A stretch of DNA of 64,000 nucleotides from Stentor coeruleus (taxonomy: Eukaryota; Ciliophora; Heterotrichea; Heterotrichida; Stentoridae). Positions 24,401 to 36,119 of this stretch are shown piece by piece. The notes under the pieces were generated by a model. It was given only the letters and a program-made list of their open reading frames with translations. It searched no databases and had not been told where the DNA came from. Where the stretch lies: contig MPUH01000037.1 in the NCBI GenBank assembly GCA_001970955.1, positions 62,001 to 126,000 on the forward strand, in the 5' to 3' direction. Position 1 is the stretch's first letter, and every line of letters begins with the position of its first letter. A program made the position numbers and the translations under genes.

Positions 24401-24643
24401 TAAAATATGAATGATGAACATGAATCTTTTATGAGAAGGATATTAAATAATAAAATTTATAAACAATACACCAAGGGTTCTTTATATTTTCTAAACTGTA
24501 TTTAATATACCTTTATCTTATCAATTTTTCTATCTTTAAATATTATTTCACTTGATGCTTATTATAGATTTTTATATCATCTTAAGTTATATGTTGTTTG
24601 TTTGATTGAATTATCATAATTCTATTTTCAAAACCATTATAAT

Positions 24644-25252
24644 ATGAACAAAGAAGTTTATCCAACATGTCAGTCCTCTGAAATCAACCCTTTATGCTAT
24701 AGGTTACTCGACTGCTATTTAGCCACAACAACTATTCCAGCAAATTTCCAATGTTTGAAACTCAAAGATCTCCTTTATCAAACTCTAACAGAGCTCTATC
24801 TTAGTGAGATTGAGACGATTGGTTGGCTAATTCTTTTAGAAAAGATAGGCTTGAAAAATGAGTCAGTTCCACCAAAGACAATTCTTTTATACACAGCATT
24901 GAAGGCAAAAGTTCATTTGGGTTCAGCTGTACACAAGGAAGTACTTAAGTTGCAGTCAAAATATCCATCAGTGATAAAGGATTTTCGAATTTGGTCTTCC
25001 CAAATTTTTGTAAGTGATATTTTAAATACACCTGCACTGGGAAAAAGGTATAGAGAACTAAGTTTACCTTATGAGTGTGATACTACAAATTACAATTTCT
25101 ATGTCGATTACATTTTAGGGGTTTCTCCTATATACAGCAGCCACCTTGTTTGTGAAAGCAGGAAACCTAGAAAAAGTAACAAAGTGAAAAACTGTGAAAA
25201 TACTGACAGAAACTTTATTGACGAGAGAGAATTTGAAAGAATTGACGGCTAG
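24644..25252 (+). CDS. Tandem family member 3, unknown 202-residue protein
   Basis: 202 residues, TAG stop, no intron. The ATG directly follows CCATTATAAT, a leader shared with members 2 and 4. Family blocks are intact: L-L-D-C-Y-L-A-T-T near residue 23, L-Y-L-S-E-I-E-T-I-G-W-L-I-L-L-E-K-I-G-L-K, Y-T-A-L-K-A-K-V-H-L-G, L-G-K-R-Y-R-E-L-S-L-P, N-Y-N-F-Y-V-D-Y-I-L-G-V-S-P and the terminal F-I-D-E-R-E-F-E-R-I-D-G. With member 4 it shares the longest identical runs, so these two look like the most recent duplicates. The reading frame is clean over its whole length, which argues for selection despite the AT-rich surroundings. Function unknown. Confidence 0.85.
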   Translation: MNKEVYPTCQSSEINPLCYRLLDCYLATTTIPANFQCLKLKDLLYQTLTELYLSEIETIGWLILLEKIGLKNESVPPKTILLYTALKAKVHLGSAVHKEVLKLQSKYPSVIKDFRIWSSQIFVSDILNTPALGKRYRELSLPYECDTTNYNFYVDYILGVSPIYSSHLVCESRKPRKSNKVKNCENTDRNFIDEREFERIDG

Positions 25253-27379
25253 TTGACTAATTATAATCTTAATTTTCTTTATCTGAAGTTAGGTATCTTA
25301 AAATAAAACTTTACCTTAAAGAGTTTGCACTGGTAAAAAACAGATTTATAAGTTGTCGTCATGACCTATAAATTTAATCAAATAATACTTGCCGAAGCTT
25401 TTTTCATATAAATTCTCATATGGTTTCCCTTAATCACACATAAAACAACTTTTTCACTCAAATGAAAAAAATTCAAATGACAAATTTATATTTTCCACAG
25501 TATTTACAGCATGTGTTATGAAAAATTAGATATATAAGATAGCTATATGCAGGATTCTTTTCTTCTGATTATGCATTCAAATATAAAGTAAGTATAAATC
25601 CAATTTACCATACTTTTGTAAAAAATTATAATTATAATTTCCATTTTAAGAATAAAATATGTTAGATTTATATGCAAAAAGCATATCGCTATACAAAAAA
25701 CTCTTTATTTAATCTATATCTCGATAAAAATTGATTTAAGCCTTTGGGATGAACTTTTTTTATTAAAAAGGTACCAAAACTAAATAATAAAACAAGTTTT
25801 CAATGAAATCATATTTTGTAAATATCCTATATAGTGTATTATAAATAAAATTTCCGATCCAAGAGATTTTAATCGATAGAAAGACTTTGTAATATATTTT
25901 TTCAAGACTTTATCAAATAATTTTTTTTTATGCTTTTATATTTTTATACAGGGATATACTTTGATGAGATTTCAAAGCAAAATTCTTATATAGTTTAGTT
26001 CATGGAGATATCACAGTCTTTCGTATATAATTTTATTATTCAAATAGTTATTATTATAGTCAAAAATTTAGAAATTGTAATAATTACAAAGACGCGACTT
26101 CAAAAAAATTTAATAAATCGCATAGCCCTATGAGTTAAGTCAAATTGAAGTATATAAACATTATGAAATAAAGAAAGATATTGTTTTTTTTGAGAATGAA
26201 TTTACTACAATAATTTAACTTCGCATTCTAATCACCTAGTGCTTGATAATTTCTTTTCGTTTATTCATAGCACCCAATAAAATCTACAATTATTTAGTAT
26301 TTTTATTAGGCTTGCTTAGATATTTTTCTTTAAGGCTTGTTTAATTGTACAATTTTTTGAAAATTTTGGAAATTATGAATGTGTATACTAAAAATATCAT
26401 AACAACTTTATGGTTTATGCCTGTATGACTAGAAATTACATATAATTTCTAAATTAAGTATCAGAATAGTTTTGAATATAATAGTTTTGTTTGAAGTTTT
26501 TAAGTTAAAGCTTAGTTTATCATGGATTATTGAAGGTTTTTTTACATATTGAGGAAAACTATATATTAATTATGAACTAAAATATATAAAAGAAACATAT
26601 TATAGGGAAATAATTAGATATTTAGAACTATAATCAAAGATAACCCATTTCGAAAGAATTTTTGCTCACTGGTAAATACTGTTATATATTCCTATGCGAA
26701 TTATTTTTCAGTTTTTACCAGTCAGGGGGATTTTACAATAAAAATACTTATTATAGTCAAAAATATAACAAATTATCAAAAGTGTTTTTTAGTTGATTGA
26801 AAATAAATAGTCATGAATTTTAAAGATTTAATTCAAAAATATATATATAGAAAATAATTTACTGAAAATTTTGTATTGGATTGCTAATATTAGGATTTGA
26901 AGTGTATATAGTATTTATATTTTTATAGCTAGTTGGTAAAGGTTTATTTTTCACGGGGGAAATAGAAATGAAGCTGTTATAATTTGTTGATTTATAAGAT
27001 TCTATTAGAAAATAGTGTTTATACCTAAACATAGCTAACATTTTTGGAGGAAAATGCAAGTATTCAATAATTTTAAAGAGACTCTTGAGAAACTAGACTA
27101 ACTATATATCAACTAGGCTCGAATATTACTTAATTCTCTAATTAAAGACTTGCTATTAAGTGAAATTGTGATGCCTCTAGTGACAAATGCTGCAAATTCG
27201 TCAAAAAATGAGGAAGAAACTTGAAAAATGCTTTAAATATGGTATAAGCTAGTGCTCTGCCCTAAAAAATCTCTTAGCTTAAAGCTATATCTTATTTTAT
27301 TCTACGAAATTATGTTATTATTAGCTTCATAATCATTTAACAATAGTTTTTTAAATAGTATAAAATTCAGGGAAGCTAA

Positions 27380-27765
27380 AGTTGAGAAATAGTTAGGTTG
27401 GCAGGGTTATAACCTCGTCCGGTCCAGGTTTGAGAGTCTTGAAATCTCTTTCTTTCAGCTGGCCACTAGTCGTCTTTAATAATTTGCTCGTTGACTTATC
27501 CCAGTAGTTCTTTAGAGATCCTTTTTTTGAGAGTGAGTATAGCTGAAGCAAGTCTTACGTTTATTTTGTTTTTCCTTGTGAAACCTAGTTTTTTAAGACA
27601 TATCTTGAAGTTCTTGTGTTGTTCATAGCATATTGATTCAGGGAAGATTAAGATGCTATATAGTTTTAGGAAAATAATATCTTCTTTGCACAATTTTGAT
27701 AAAAAATATGCAAAAAATCGATAATAGCATGAGATAACATCGGAAAACCCAAAAATTATCATCAA
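27380..27765 (-). mobile_element. Decayed non-LTR retrotransposon 3' end, copy 1
   Basis: A minus-strand frame of 89 codons ends at 27496. Its last 45 residues (Y-E-Q-H-K-N-F-K, C-L-K-K-L-G-F, K-N-K-I-N-V-R-L-A, L-T-L-K-K) match copy 2 at 28.5-29.1 kb. Similarity continues into about 100 bp after the stop, including a short GGTTATAACC-type palindrome. Upstream the match fades, so the 5' limit is unclear. An 11-bp direct repeat (ATTCAGGGAAG at 27365 and 27636) may be a target duplication or chance. Confidence 0.6.
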
Positions 27766-28512
27766 ATATATACGGTACTATATTGGAATAAATTTATATT
27801 TAAAAGTCAAGTTAAAATTTAGGCTTTTGTATCGCAGTTTTATTAGCTTTAAAGTTTTTTAATTGTACTCAAAGAAAATTGTAAAAAAAGAAAGAGAAAT
27901 TCTAATATTGGATAGTTTATACAGAGGAAGCAACCATTTTTGAACATGCAAAAATTATAATTTTATATAAGTTAAGTTAATGAGAAAATATAAATTTTTT
28001 CGAAATTGGATATTGATTTTTTTGAAATTAAGGTCTTGGATAAGAAATATGTTATTTCTTACTATTTCATAATCTAACTTCGTGATAAATCTTCGAATTT
28101 TATATTTTAGCGCTTCTAGTTACTTATCAGAAACTATTTATACCTATTTTAATATCTTAAGTATGAGTGATAGCTTCTAAACTAACAAAAAGTGTTTAAC
28201 AGAAGAATTTTATGTTTTTGTTCTTCGTTTTAATAAATGTGCTATGATTATATATATAAACCTCAATTTAATTGATTTATTGTTTAAATTTTATAGATGC
28301 TGCTTTTCAGTTTTAATTATAAGGATTCAAAATTTTAATGTTTTTTGAAATATTTTTTGACAAAAGCTATTCCGTATATAACTAACTGTTCAGAATGATT
28401 TTTATGCTTTGCTTTGTATAATTTCATAATTATTTTTAGAAATGCTGTTTATATTACAAAATATATGTTTTCATAAATTAAATATTAAATAATTATATGT
28501 ATATATCAATAA

Positions 28513-29108
28513 CTCTATGAGGTATAGAGTTTAAAGTAGGTGATAGTTAAGGTGCCATGGTTTAAACCTTGTCCGATCGAGGCTTGTTTGCCCTACGATA
28601 TCTTTCTTTGGGCAGATTAGGTATATTAAATCACTCGTTGTCGCTGGTTATGTGACTTTTTATTTGGTTGAGGAGGTCTTTACTGTTCCTTTCTTTAGCG
28701 TCAAGATGATGGGGGCAAGTCTTGTGTTCACCTTGTTTTTCTTGAAGAATCCAGCTTGCTTTAGGCATGTTTTGAAGTTCTTATGATGCTCATAGTAAAC
28801 TGGGCATTTAGTTCTAGAAATGTTATAGGTGCTTTCTGGCTTGGTGCAGTGAATGGAAACTATTGCTTGGCAGTGTAGTTTCCAGCCCTGGAAGCCTACT
28901 TCGCTTAGGAACCATCCTCCGCGTTGATTCTGGCTAATATTATGGATTCTCTCTCTGATTATATTCCAGTATGAGAGAATATATGATCTCGCCGCTGTCT
29001 CTATTGATTTCCAGTTCGTTATTTCTAGGAGGGGGTTTTCTATCTTTAGGTATGACGTGACTTTAGTGACTAGGGTTGAGCCGTTAAGATAATCCTCTAT
29101 GAGGTATA
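28513..29108 (-). mobile_element. 5'-truncated non-LTR retrotransposon fragment with 14-bp direct repeats, copy 2
   Basis: The 14-bp sequence CTCTATGAGGTATA occurs at 28513-28526 and again at 29095-29108, bracketing 568 bp. Inside, the minus strand encodes about 150 codons open from the 29.09-kb end to a stop near 28662. The reading includes W-N-I-I-R-E-R-I, G-G-W-F, W-K-L-H-C, Y-E-H-H-K-N-F-K and L-A-P-I-I-L-T-L-K-K. It is followed by about 130 bp of 3' sequence shared with copy 1. It is much richer in G+C than its surroundings. 5' truncation with target duplication is the hallmark of LINE-type insertion. I infer the reverse-transcriptase C-terminal region; no catalytic motif is present to prove it. 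Confidence 0.65.
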
Positions 29109-29835
29109 ATGAATAAATAAATCCTCAAGTTTAGCTTTGGCCTTATTTATTACTAACTTCGATAAAGGGTATACAATTCTAATAAAAAATACAATAAGAA
29201 TTGACTTCAATCAAAATTAATTGATGAATTTAATATTCATATAAAAGTTACATAAACATAAAAATAATTATAAGAAACTACTAGTTTATGAAAAAAAGCT
29301 AATTGAAATGCTAATAAGTTGAAAATACAAATACTATAACTTTTACTATTTAAAAACTTTAAAATATCAGTAACATCTAGAATAACATTTTTATTCTTAA
29401 TAATTTTAAATGGAAGTCTTTATTCACTTTTATTTTCATAGCAATGAAATAAAAAAAATTCGGCATAAATTAGATGTTCATTTTTGTGAGAATAATTTAT
29501 CATTCTTTATTTGTTCATTCAATAAAATTTAAATTTTTAAAGTTTAAAGCTACAATTAAAAATAAGGGTTGGAGATTAAGTATGATGTTTATCACATTAT
29601 ACAATATATATTATTTATATACATTAAGGTTTTAGCTAAAATTATCTATAGATTTATAAGCAAAGTATAAATTTAAGTTTAGTATAAATATGTTGATTTT
29701 ATAGTTACTCAGTGTATACCTTATTATTTTATTTTTTTTTCAGAGTTACTAAATTTTTTTTTTTTTTAATCAGATTGCTACACTAAATGTTTATATCTTT
29801 TTATTAATGCTATATGCTAATATAATTGTTATAAT

Positions 29836-30447
29836 ATGAGCAATCTGAGTGATTCAATATGTCAAACTTTTGAGGTCAATTCTCTATGCTTCAGAATGAT
29901 AGACTGCTACCTATCAGCAAGAACTTTTCCTGCAAATTTCCAATGCCTAGATCTCAAGGAACTTCTCTACCAAACACTTAGAGAACTTTTTCTTAGTGAG
30001 ACTGAAACTCTAGGTTGGCTAATCCTCCTCGACGAAATTGGCTTAAAAATTTGTTCGATTCCCCAAAAGTTAGTTTTAATTTATACAGCTTTAAAGGCAA
30101 AAGTTCATCTAGGAGCTGCGGTGTTCATGGAAATACTAAGATTGGAATCAAAATATCCAACACTAACGAAAGATTTTAAAGCATGGTCAGTTGAAAATAT
30201 CACTGACGGAATAATAACTACGCCAAAACTTGGGAAAAGATATAGAGAACTTAATTTACCTTATACAAGTGACACTATCAACTACAATTTTTATGTTGAT
30301 TATGTTATTGGAGTTTCTCCTAAGTACAGCAGCTACATCGTTTTTCAAGACAAAAAAATTAAGAAAAGAATTAAAATTAAATCAACTTGCGTCCATGATG
30401 CAAATTTTATCGACGAAAGAGAATTTGAAAGAATTGATGGCTGTTAG
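29836..30447 (+). CDS. Tandem family member 4, unknown 203-residue protein
   Basis: 203 residues, TAG stop, no intron. The ATG follows TTATAAT, as in member 3. All family blocks are present: M-I-D-C-Y-L-S-A near residue 21, L-F-L-S-E-T-E-T-L-G-W-L-I-L-L-D-E-I-G-L-K, Y-T-A-L-K-A-K-V-H-L-G, L-G-K-R-Y-R-E-L-N-L-P, N-Y-N-F-Y-V-D-Y and F-I-D-E-R-E-F-E-R-I-D-G-C. Conservation is strongest in the last twelve residues and in the N-Y-N-F-Y-V-D core, so these probably make the functional contacts. There are no membrane segments. An intracellular helical protein is likely; nothing more can be said of its role. Confidence 0.85.
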   Translation: MSNLSDSICQTFEVNSLCFRMIDCYLSARTFPANFQCLDLKELLYQTLRELFLSETETLGWLILLDEIGLKICSIPQKLVLIYTALKAKVHLGAAVFMEILRLESKYPTLTKDFKAWSVENITDGIITTPKLGKRYRELNLPYTSDTINYNFYVDYVIGVSPKYSSYIVFQDKKIKKRIKIKSTCVHDANFIDEREFERIDGC

Positions 30448-31737
30448 AATAAGTAAATCCTAAATTATCTCTAACTTTATCTTCTTTATCTAAACTTATA
30501 CTTTTTTGTTTAATAATTAGCAGTGTACGGAAGTAAAGTTCAATTTTTATCGGAAAATTATAAGATAAGAATATTGAACGAGCTAAATTAATCAATATTC
30601 ATCAAAGCATTAAAGAGATAATTTCCTTACCCTCATAAGAAATAGTGCATGCCAGCCAATTATTTGAATTAAATGAAAAATGCTCTTGAAAGAAGGCTTC
30701 TTAAAATTATAGCACTCAAGTTATTGAAGTCGCATTATGACACTTTTTCAAACACCTTGCTCAGCTATTTATAGTAATTTTTGGGCGCATTTATATTGTG
30801 TTCAAATATTATCATTTCCATACTTTCTGGTTAAATACTAAAAAATTAGATATATAATTGTAAAATAGTTTAAGTAATGGCTTTATGATTATTATAACAC
30901 TGTAAACATTTTATTAGAAATTTCTCCGATATATTAAGTATTCAACCAAAAGATATTTCTTACCAAAATACTGTGACTTAGCAAGATATATAAAATTAAA
31001 TAATCAAAAGCTTAAACTCTTAATAACTAATATAATTCTACTGTGATTTTTTTTGTAGACAAGATTTTAAGTGGTACTTAAAAAAGTTTGAATTTTTAAT
31101 TAAAATTTTAACTTAAATATTTTCAAGCGGTTTTTTGTGTTTATTTCAGAATGTATGCATCAAAAAATAATTTTTAAGTGGTTTCGAAGTGATTTTGAAG
31201 TAAATTTTTTTTCAAAAAATAATTGCAATAAATTTTCCCGGTTATTTTCATTGGAAAAGTTTTTACTCCACAAGCTTCTTAAGTTGGTATAGAGGTGAAA
31301 GTGAATGAAGAAAAGCTAAAATATATTCTCAAAGCCTTTCAATAAGATTCTAGGCCAAGATTTTTATGATTTTGTCAATCCTGATTTTTTAATCAGATTT
31401 TTATTTCTATATTATCACTGCATAGAATAAGCTCTTGATCATAACTAAAACTACAAACTAACATCCGCACAACAAATCAAGCCAAAAATATAAGATGCTT
31501 AATTCAATTCAATAAATTTGTTGATAACCCTATTTCAGGTATATAAAATGATATAAACTATTAAAATTATAATCTTATGTTTCAATAATTTACAGTTCTA
31601 ATATGCAAAGCTTTGAGTTCCTAAAAACTGATCAGTTTTTAGAGATTTCAGCAAAGTTTATATTAACCTTCTGTCAGATATGATATAAAAAAATGTTAAT
31701 AATTTATCAAAATAATAATTAAGTAAAGAAACTATGT
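30448..31737. other. AT-rich spacer, end of the gene-poor block
   Basis: About 1.3 kb in which I see no gene, RNA or repeat. Confidence 0.5.
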
Positions 31738-32430
31738 TTAAACATAATTATTATCAATTTCATTACTAGCATTTTCAACAGGTATATCGTGTTCAGGTTC
31801 TTTATTTTGGTTTTTATGATATTCAGTATGCCCATTGGCTCCGTTGCTCCTATTGGCTTTAATATCATAAATAAAATATCCCAATGAGTAGATACTCAAA
31901 ACTGCATTGATGTTAAAAATGATAACCTCAGCTAAAGTCGAAGAATAAGGGACAAATCTAGTCTTTCCAGCTGGATATGAATGAAAACTGCAACTTGAGC
32001 TAAATCGATCGAAAGTATAATCACCTACTATAAGCAAAAATATATTCAAAAGAACAAAAATCACATCTAATATGATGAAAAGGCACAAGTAGCATTTATT
32101 TTTATCGTGGAATAAAGCAGATAANGATTGTGTATTTTAATATTGATTTGCAACAAAAATCACATCTAATATGATGAAAAGGCACAAGTAGCATTTATTT
32201 TTATCGTGGAATAAAGCAGATAAAATAAAAAATACTGGATATAATAAAGAGCTCAAACCAGCTACAATAAGCCAAACTCTAAGTAATTCTTACGGAATAT
32301 AATCCCCACATTCATCATAAGCAAAACTGGCAATTCCAATTCCAATACACTGAATATAAATTACAGTGATTCCACTTGAGGCCGACAAATATAAGCTTGC
32401 TTTAACAATGAAAAAACTTAAGCTAGGCAT
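31738..32430 (-). CDS. Four-TM protein (TMEM272-like), one intron and an assembly duplication
   Basis: The coding parts are 31738-32052, 32152-32278 and 32294-32430. Together they give exactly 193 codons (192 residues). The first break removes one copy of a 72-bp duplication and the N at 32125; the second is a 15-nt GT...AG intron. The protein has four hydrophobic stretches, at about 10-35, 46-68, 75-97 and 125-150, and a charged, Asn-rich cytosolic tail. C-G-D-Y-I-P-V-W-L-I-V-A-G at the start of TM2 resembles the I-P-x-x-L-I-V-x-G signature of TMEM272-type four-TM proteins, a poorly characterised family. It ends at TAA. Confidence 0.75.
32053..32223. repeat. 72-bp direct duplication across an N (assembly join)
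   Basis: Bases 32053-32124 recur at 32152-32223. The N at 32125 and 26 unrelated bases lie between. Removing one copy restores the frame of the four-TM gene. Confidence 0.9.
32279..32293 (-). other. 15-nt intron in four-TM gene
   Basis: GTAAGAATTACTTAG on the minus strand. Splicing removes an in-frame TAA and joins D-Y-I-P to V-W-L-I. Confidence 0.85.
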
Positions 32431-33467
32431 TTATATTATTAATTAGCATATTTTATTAGTTAGATTATATTTGAAGAAAGCTTGAATGATAAAATTTTCC
32501 AAAATGATTAAAGCCAAATCATTGCTTAAATAAAATTAGACATATATGCAGTATTTAAGATTTATAAAACCTAATTTTTTCATGAATATTCAATATTATA
32601 GCCTAATAAAAATCTAAGTTACTTTACAATTTACTAAATATCTAAATTTATGAACAGAATGAATATTCAAAGTCAAACAGTTTATTTAAGATATGCCAAT
32701 TCCAGAACTCCTTGTATATTTTTATGCAATATATAACTCCACCCTTAAAAGGATATAATAAAACTAGAGTAATAAGCCGGCACCTATAATTTTATATCAT
32801 TATTAAAACTATCAACTATATACCAAAACCACAAAACCTAAAACAAAAATCACAAAATCTAAATGCCAAAAATCACAAAATATTATAATCCCCTAAAAAT
32901 CATCTACAAACTATCCCAAACAACCCAAAAAAATACACATCAATTCACTCCTCATCCTTTCACAACCCCCCTCCCACAAAAATCCTCATAATTCTTCATC
33001 TATTATCCACATAAAAAATCCCAAACTCACACAAAACCTCCAACTTATCCTATATCTCAACAAAATTTAATTCTCATTTTTTACAATATAGCTTTTGCAA
33101 ACATAATATATCTTAAAATTAAAAAAAAGACACTATATCCTTAACTAAAAAAATATAACGTCCAAAAAAGTTACTTTTTCTCTTTGAAAAAATGATTTTA
33201 TCATTCATCATGAAAATAGAAAAAACTTATAAGCGTCAAAAGAAGTTAATAATAATAAACAATGATATAAGTTAAACAACAACACAAACAAAAAAAGACT
33301 ACCAAGAAAAAAACAAAGCAAAAAATATATAAAAAAAAACAGTTTGAAGAATCCTTATTATATCTGTCCCAAACACAATACAACATAAAAAAAAATCCTT
33401 AAGTATTTTCTTATATCGTTCACTCTAATCTTTCCAAATTAACATGTCGCTTTCTAAGCCCATATAA
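32431..33467. other. Intergenic, with a nearly G-free stretch
   Basis: No gene seen. About 32821-33080 on the + strand is almost free of G, upstream of the BEACH gene. Confidence 0.6.
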
Positions 33468-36119
33468 ATGCATTCCCTAGGGAAAAAGAAAAAGAGATTT
33501 TCTCTTTTGTTTTTAGAAGACGGAGAAATCTACACAAGAGACAGTTTGGGTTTTAGACATCATCAAGACTCTTACCCAGAAAAAAGGCAAGAAAAAGGTC
33601 GTATCCACATTTGTTCAAGGTCGATAATATTTGAACCTGCCGATGCTGAGACCCCATTAGTAAGATACGCTTATAGAGATATGGTCCGAATCCCAGATGA
33701 GATTATCATAAGTAAAACAATATATTCATACACTGATAACAATACCCGACTGTCTTTTTCAACCAATAAAGTAATTGAATTACCTGATACAAGAAATCCA
33801 TCACCATATAAGCCAATTCAATACAGATCTCCTCAAATAGTGTATTTTGATTTCTCATATGACTCAATTTCTCAAATAACAGCAATAGTCAGAGACTTTT
33901 ATGAAAAAAACTCAGGTCATTATGCAGGTTTTGACTTAGATTCTATCGCAGCAGCTACATCTCGAGAACGTGAAGAAGCTTTAAAATTCGACACAAGCCG
34001 TATAGAAAGTATTATTGAGAAATCTATATTACAAAATATTGAAGCTCAAAGAATCCATCCTTTTATGCAACTTAAAGGGATAGTTTACATGACTGATATA
34101 AGAATGTATTTTCAACCTTGCTATCAAGTATCAGCACATCCAGTGAAATCAGTGAAATATTCAGAAATAACCAAACTTTATATGCGTAGATGGAGATTAA
34201 GAAACCTTGGCTTAGAAGTGTTTACAACAGGAAACAAATCAATTTTCTTAGCTTTTAATAATGAAGAAGAGCGAAATAAGGTTTATGATAAGTTAAAAGC
34301 TTTAGTCAGCTCTTCTGATTGTGAGACTGAAAGTTCAGTTGAAAACATGATGCTTAAGTGGCAACTTAGACAAATAAGTAATTTTGATTATTTGTTATAT
34401 TTGAACTCAGCTGCTTATAGAACATTTTCTGATTTTACTCAATACCCTATATTCCCTTGGATACTTTCTAGTTATGATACCCCAACTTTAGATTTAAATA
34501 ACCCTGAGACTTTTAGAGATTTATCAAAACCTATAGGCGCTTTGAATCCAAGTCGTCTTAGTACTTTTTGGAAAAGATATAATGATATGCCAGAACCCAA
34601 GTTTTTATATGGAACACATTATTCAACACCAGGATATGTTATAGGTTTTCTCTTTAGAAAATTCCCTTTAGCTATGTTAAGATTACATGTAAAATATATT
34701 TAGAGTGGGAAATTTGATGCTCCAGACCGATTGTTTAATGAAATTGCTCAGGATTGGCGTTGTGTTATAGAAAACCCTGCTGATGTTAAAGAACTTATCC
34801 CTGAATTCTATGGCAACGACCCATCTTTTTTACAAAATGAACTGAACTTGGACCTTGGCGTTAAAATGAATGGAGAAAAAGTTTGGGATATAAAACTTCC
34901 TCCATGGGCTACTGATGCTAGGGATTTTCTTAGTAAAATGCGAGAAGCACTTGAAAGCTCTTATGTTAGCGAGAATTTACATAATTGGATTGACCTTATT
35001 TTCGGATATAAACAACGTGGGGAACATGCAGCTCAAAGCGATAATTGTAATTTATAAATAGTGTTTCATCCTTTAACTTATGAAGGCTCAGTTGATCTTG
35101 ATAGTGTAAATGATCCACTTCAACGTCGGGCAATGGAGTTACAGATAAATGAATTCGGGCAAACTCCTAAACAGCTTTTTAAAATCCCTCATCCTCCAAG
35201 AAGTGTTCAACAAGAGCCACAAATCAAACGTCAAGATTCAAAATCGACGAATTTATGGAAAATCGAAGCTGTTGCAAGGAAAAAAACAGAACAAGCTATA
35301 GAAGTTTCTTTACATAAAAAACGTATAAGTTCAATCAATATTTTAAATGACAGGATTTTAACTACAGGACATGATGGTTGTGTTAAAGTTGTTACATTAG
35401 ATAAGCTTCAAAAACGTAGTTTTACTGTATGCACATTGCCAATATCAAGTAGTTGTGTGATGAATGAAAAAAGCATCGCTGCTGGGTGTTATGATAATAA
35501 ACTTTATATTTTCAATATTGGAAATGGAAGAGTTAGTCAGACTATAAATGCTCATGATGATGCGATATCAGCTGTTGAATATATTGATGAATTATCAGCT
35601 ATAGCAAGTGTATCTTGGGATGCTCAATTAAAAATATGGGATGTTAGAGATAAACATACTCTTGTACATTCTTTTGAAGATCATGAAGGGCAAATATTAT
35701 GTATGAGTAAAAATGGATATGTTGTTAGCACTTGTGATAAGGAAGGAAAAGTTGTTTTAAGAGATTTGAGAGAAGGGATTATTTCTAGGTTTGATGTTGG
35801 AAGTAGAATTGATTGTGTAGGTCAAAGTAAACATTCGAATCATATAATTATAGGCCAAAAAAGCCTTATGGGGTTATATGAAACTTCAGGAGCTTTGGTC
35901 ACACAACTTGTTGTTGCAGGAGTTAATTGTTTTGTCAGTGATGGGGTATTTGTGCTTAATGGACAAGAAGATGGGCAGTTAGAAATGTGGGAGTTTATGA
36001 AAGGAGAAAATTTCCATCGATGGGAAAATATAAAAGGTGTTACTACGGTACAGGCTGATGAAAACTCTGGGGCTTTTTATGCAGGAACTAAAGATGGGAC
36101 ACTCTTTTTAATACCTTAG
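33468..36119 (+). CDS. FAN/NSMAF-like GRAM/PH-BEACH-WD40 protein
   Basis: The coding parts 33468-34688, 34704-35046 and 35062-36119 give 874 codons (873 residues). The two gaps are 15-nt introns that carry the apparent stops. The N-terminus has a GRAM-like domain ([10 protein letters not shown] at about 48-57), then a PH-like domain at about 170-285 ([12 protein letters not shown]). The BEACH domain spans about 300-575: [43 protein letters not shown] and [12 protein letters not shown]40 repeats fill the rest. The order matches mammalian FAN (NSMAF). BEACH proteins act in membrane traffic and signalling scaffolds; the exact role here is inferred only. Confidence 0.92.

Larger units (their letters stand above)
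19949..24643. other. AT-rich spacer between family members 2 and 3
   Basis: About 4.7 kb, no supported gene. It contains a possible gene relic near 21270-21420 and a hairpin-bearing tandem repeat at 21186-21263, both listed separately. Confidence 0.5.
25253..29835. other. AT-rich spacer between family members 3 and 4, with retroelement fragments
   Basis: About 4.6 kb. No intact gene. Two less AT-rich islands are related retrotransposon 3' ends (27380-27765 and 28513-29108). The rest is unrecognised. Confidence 0.5.
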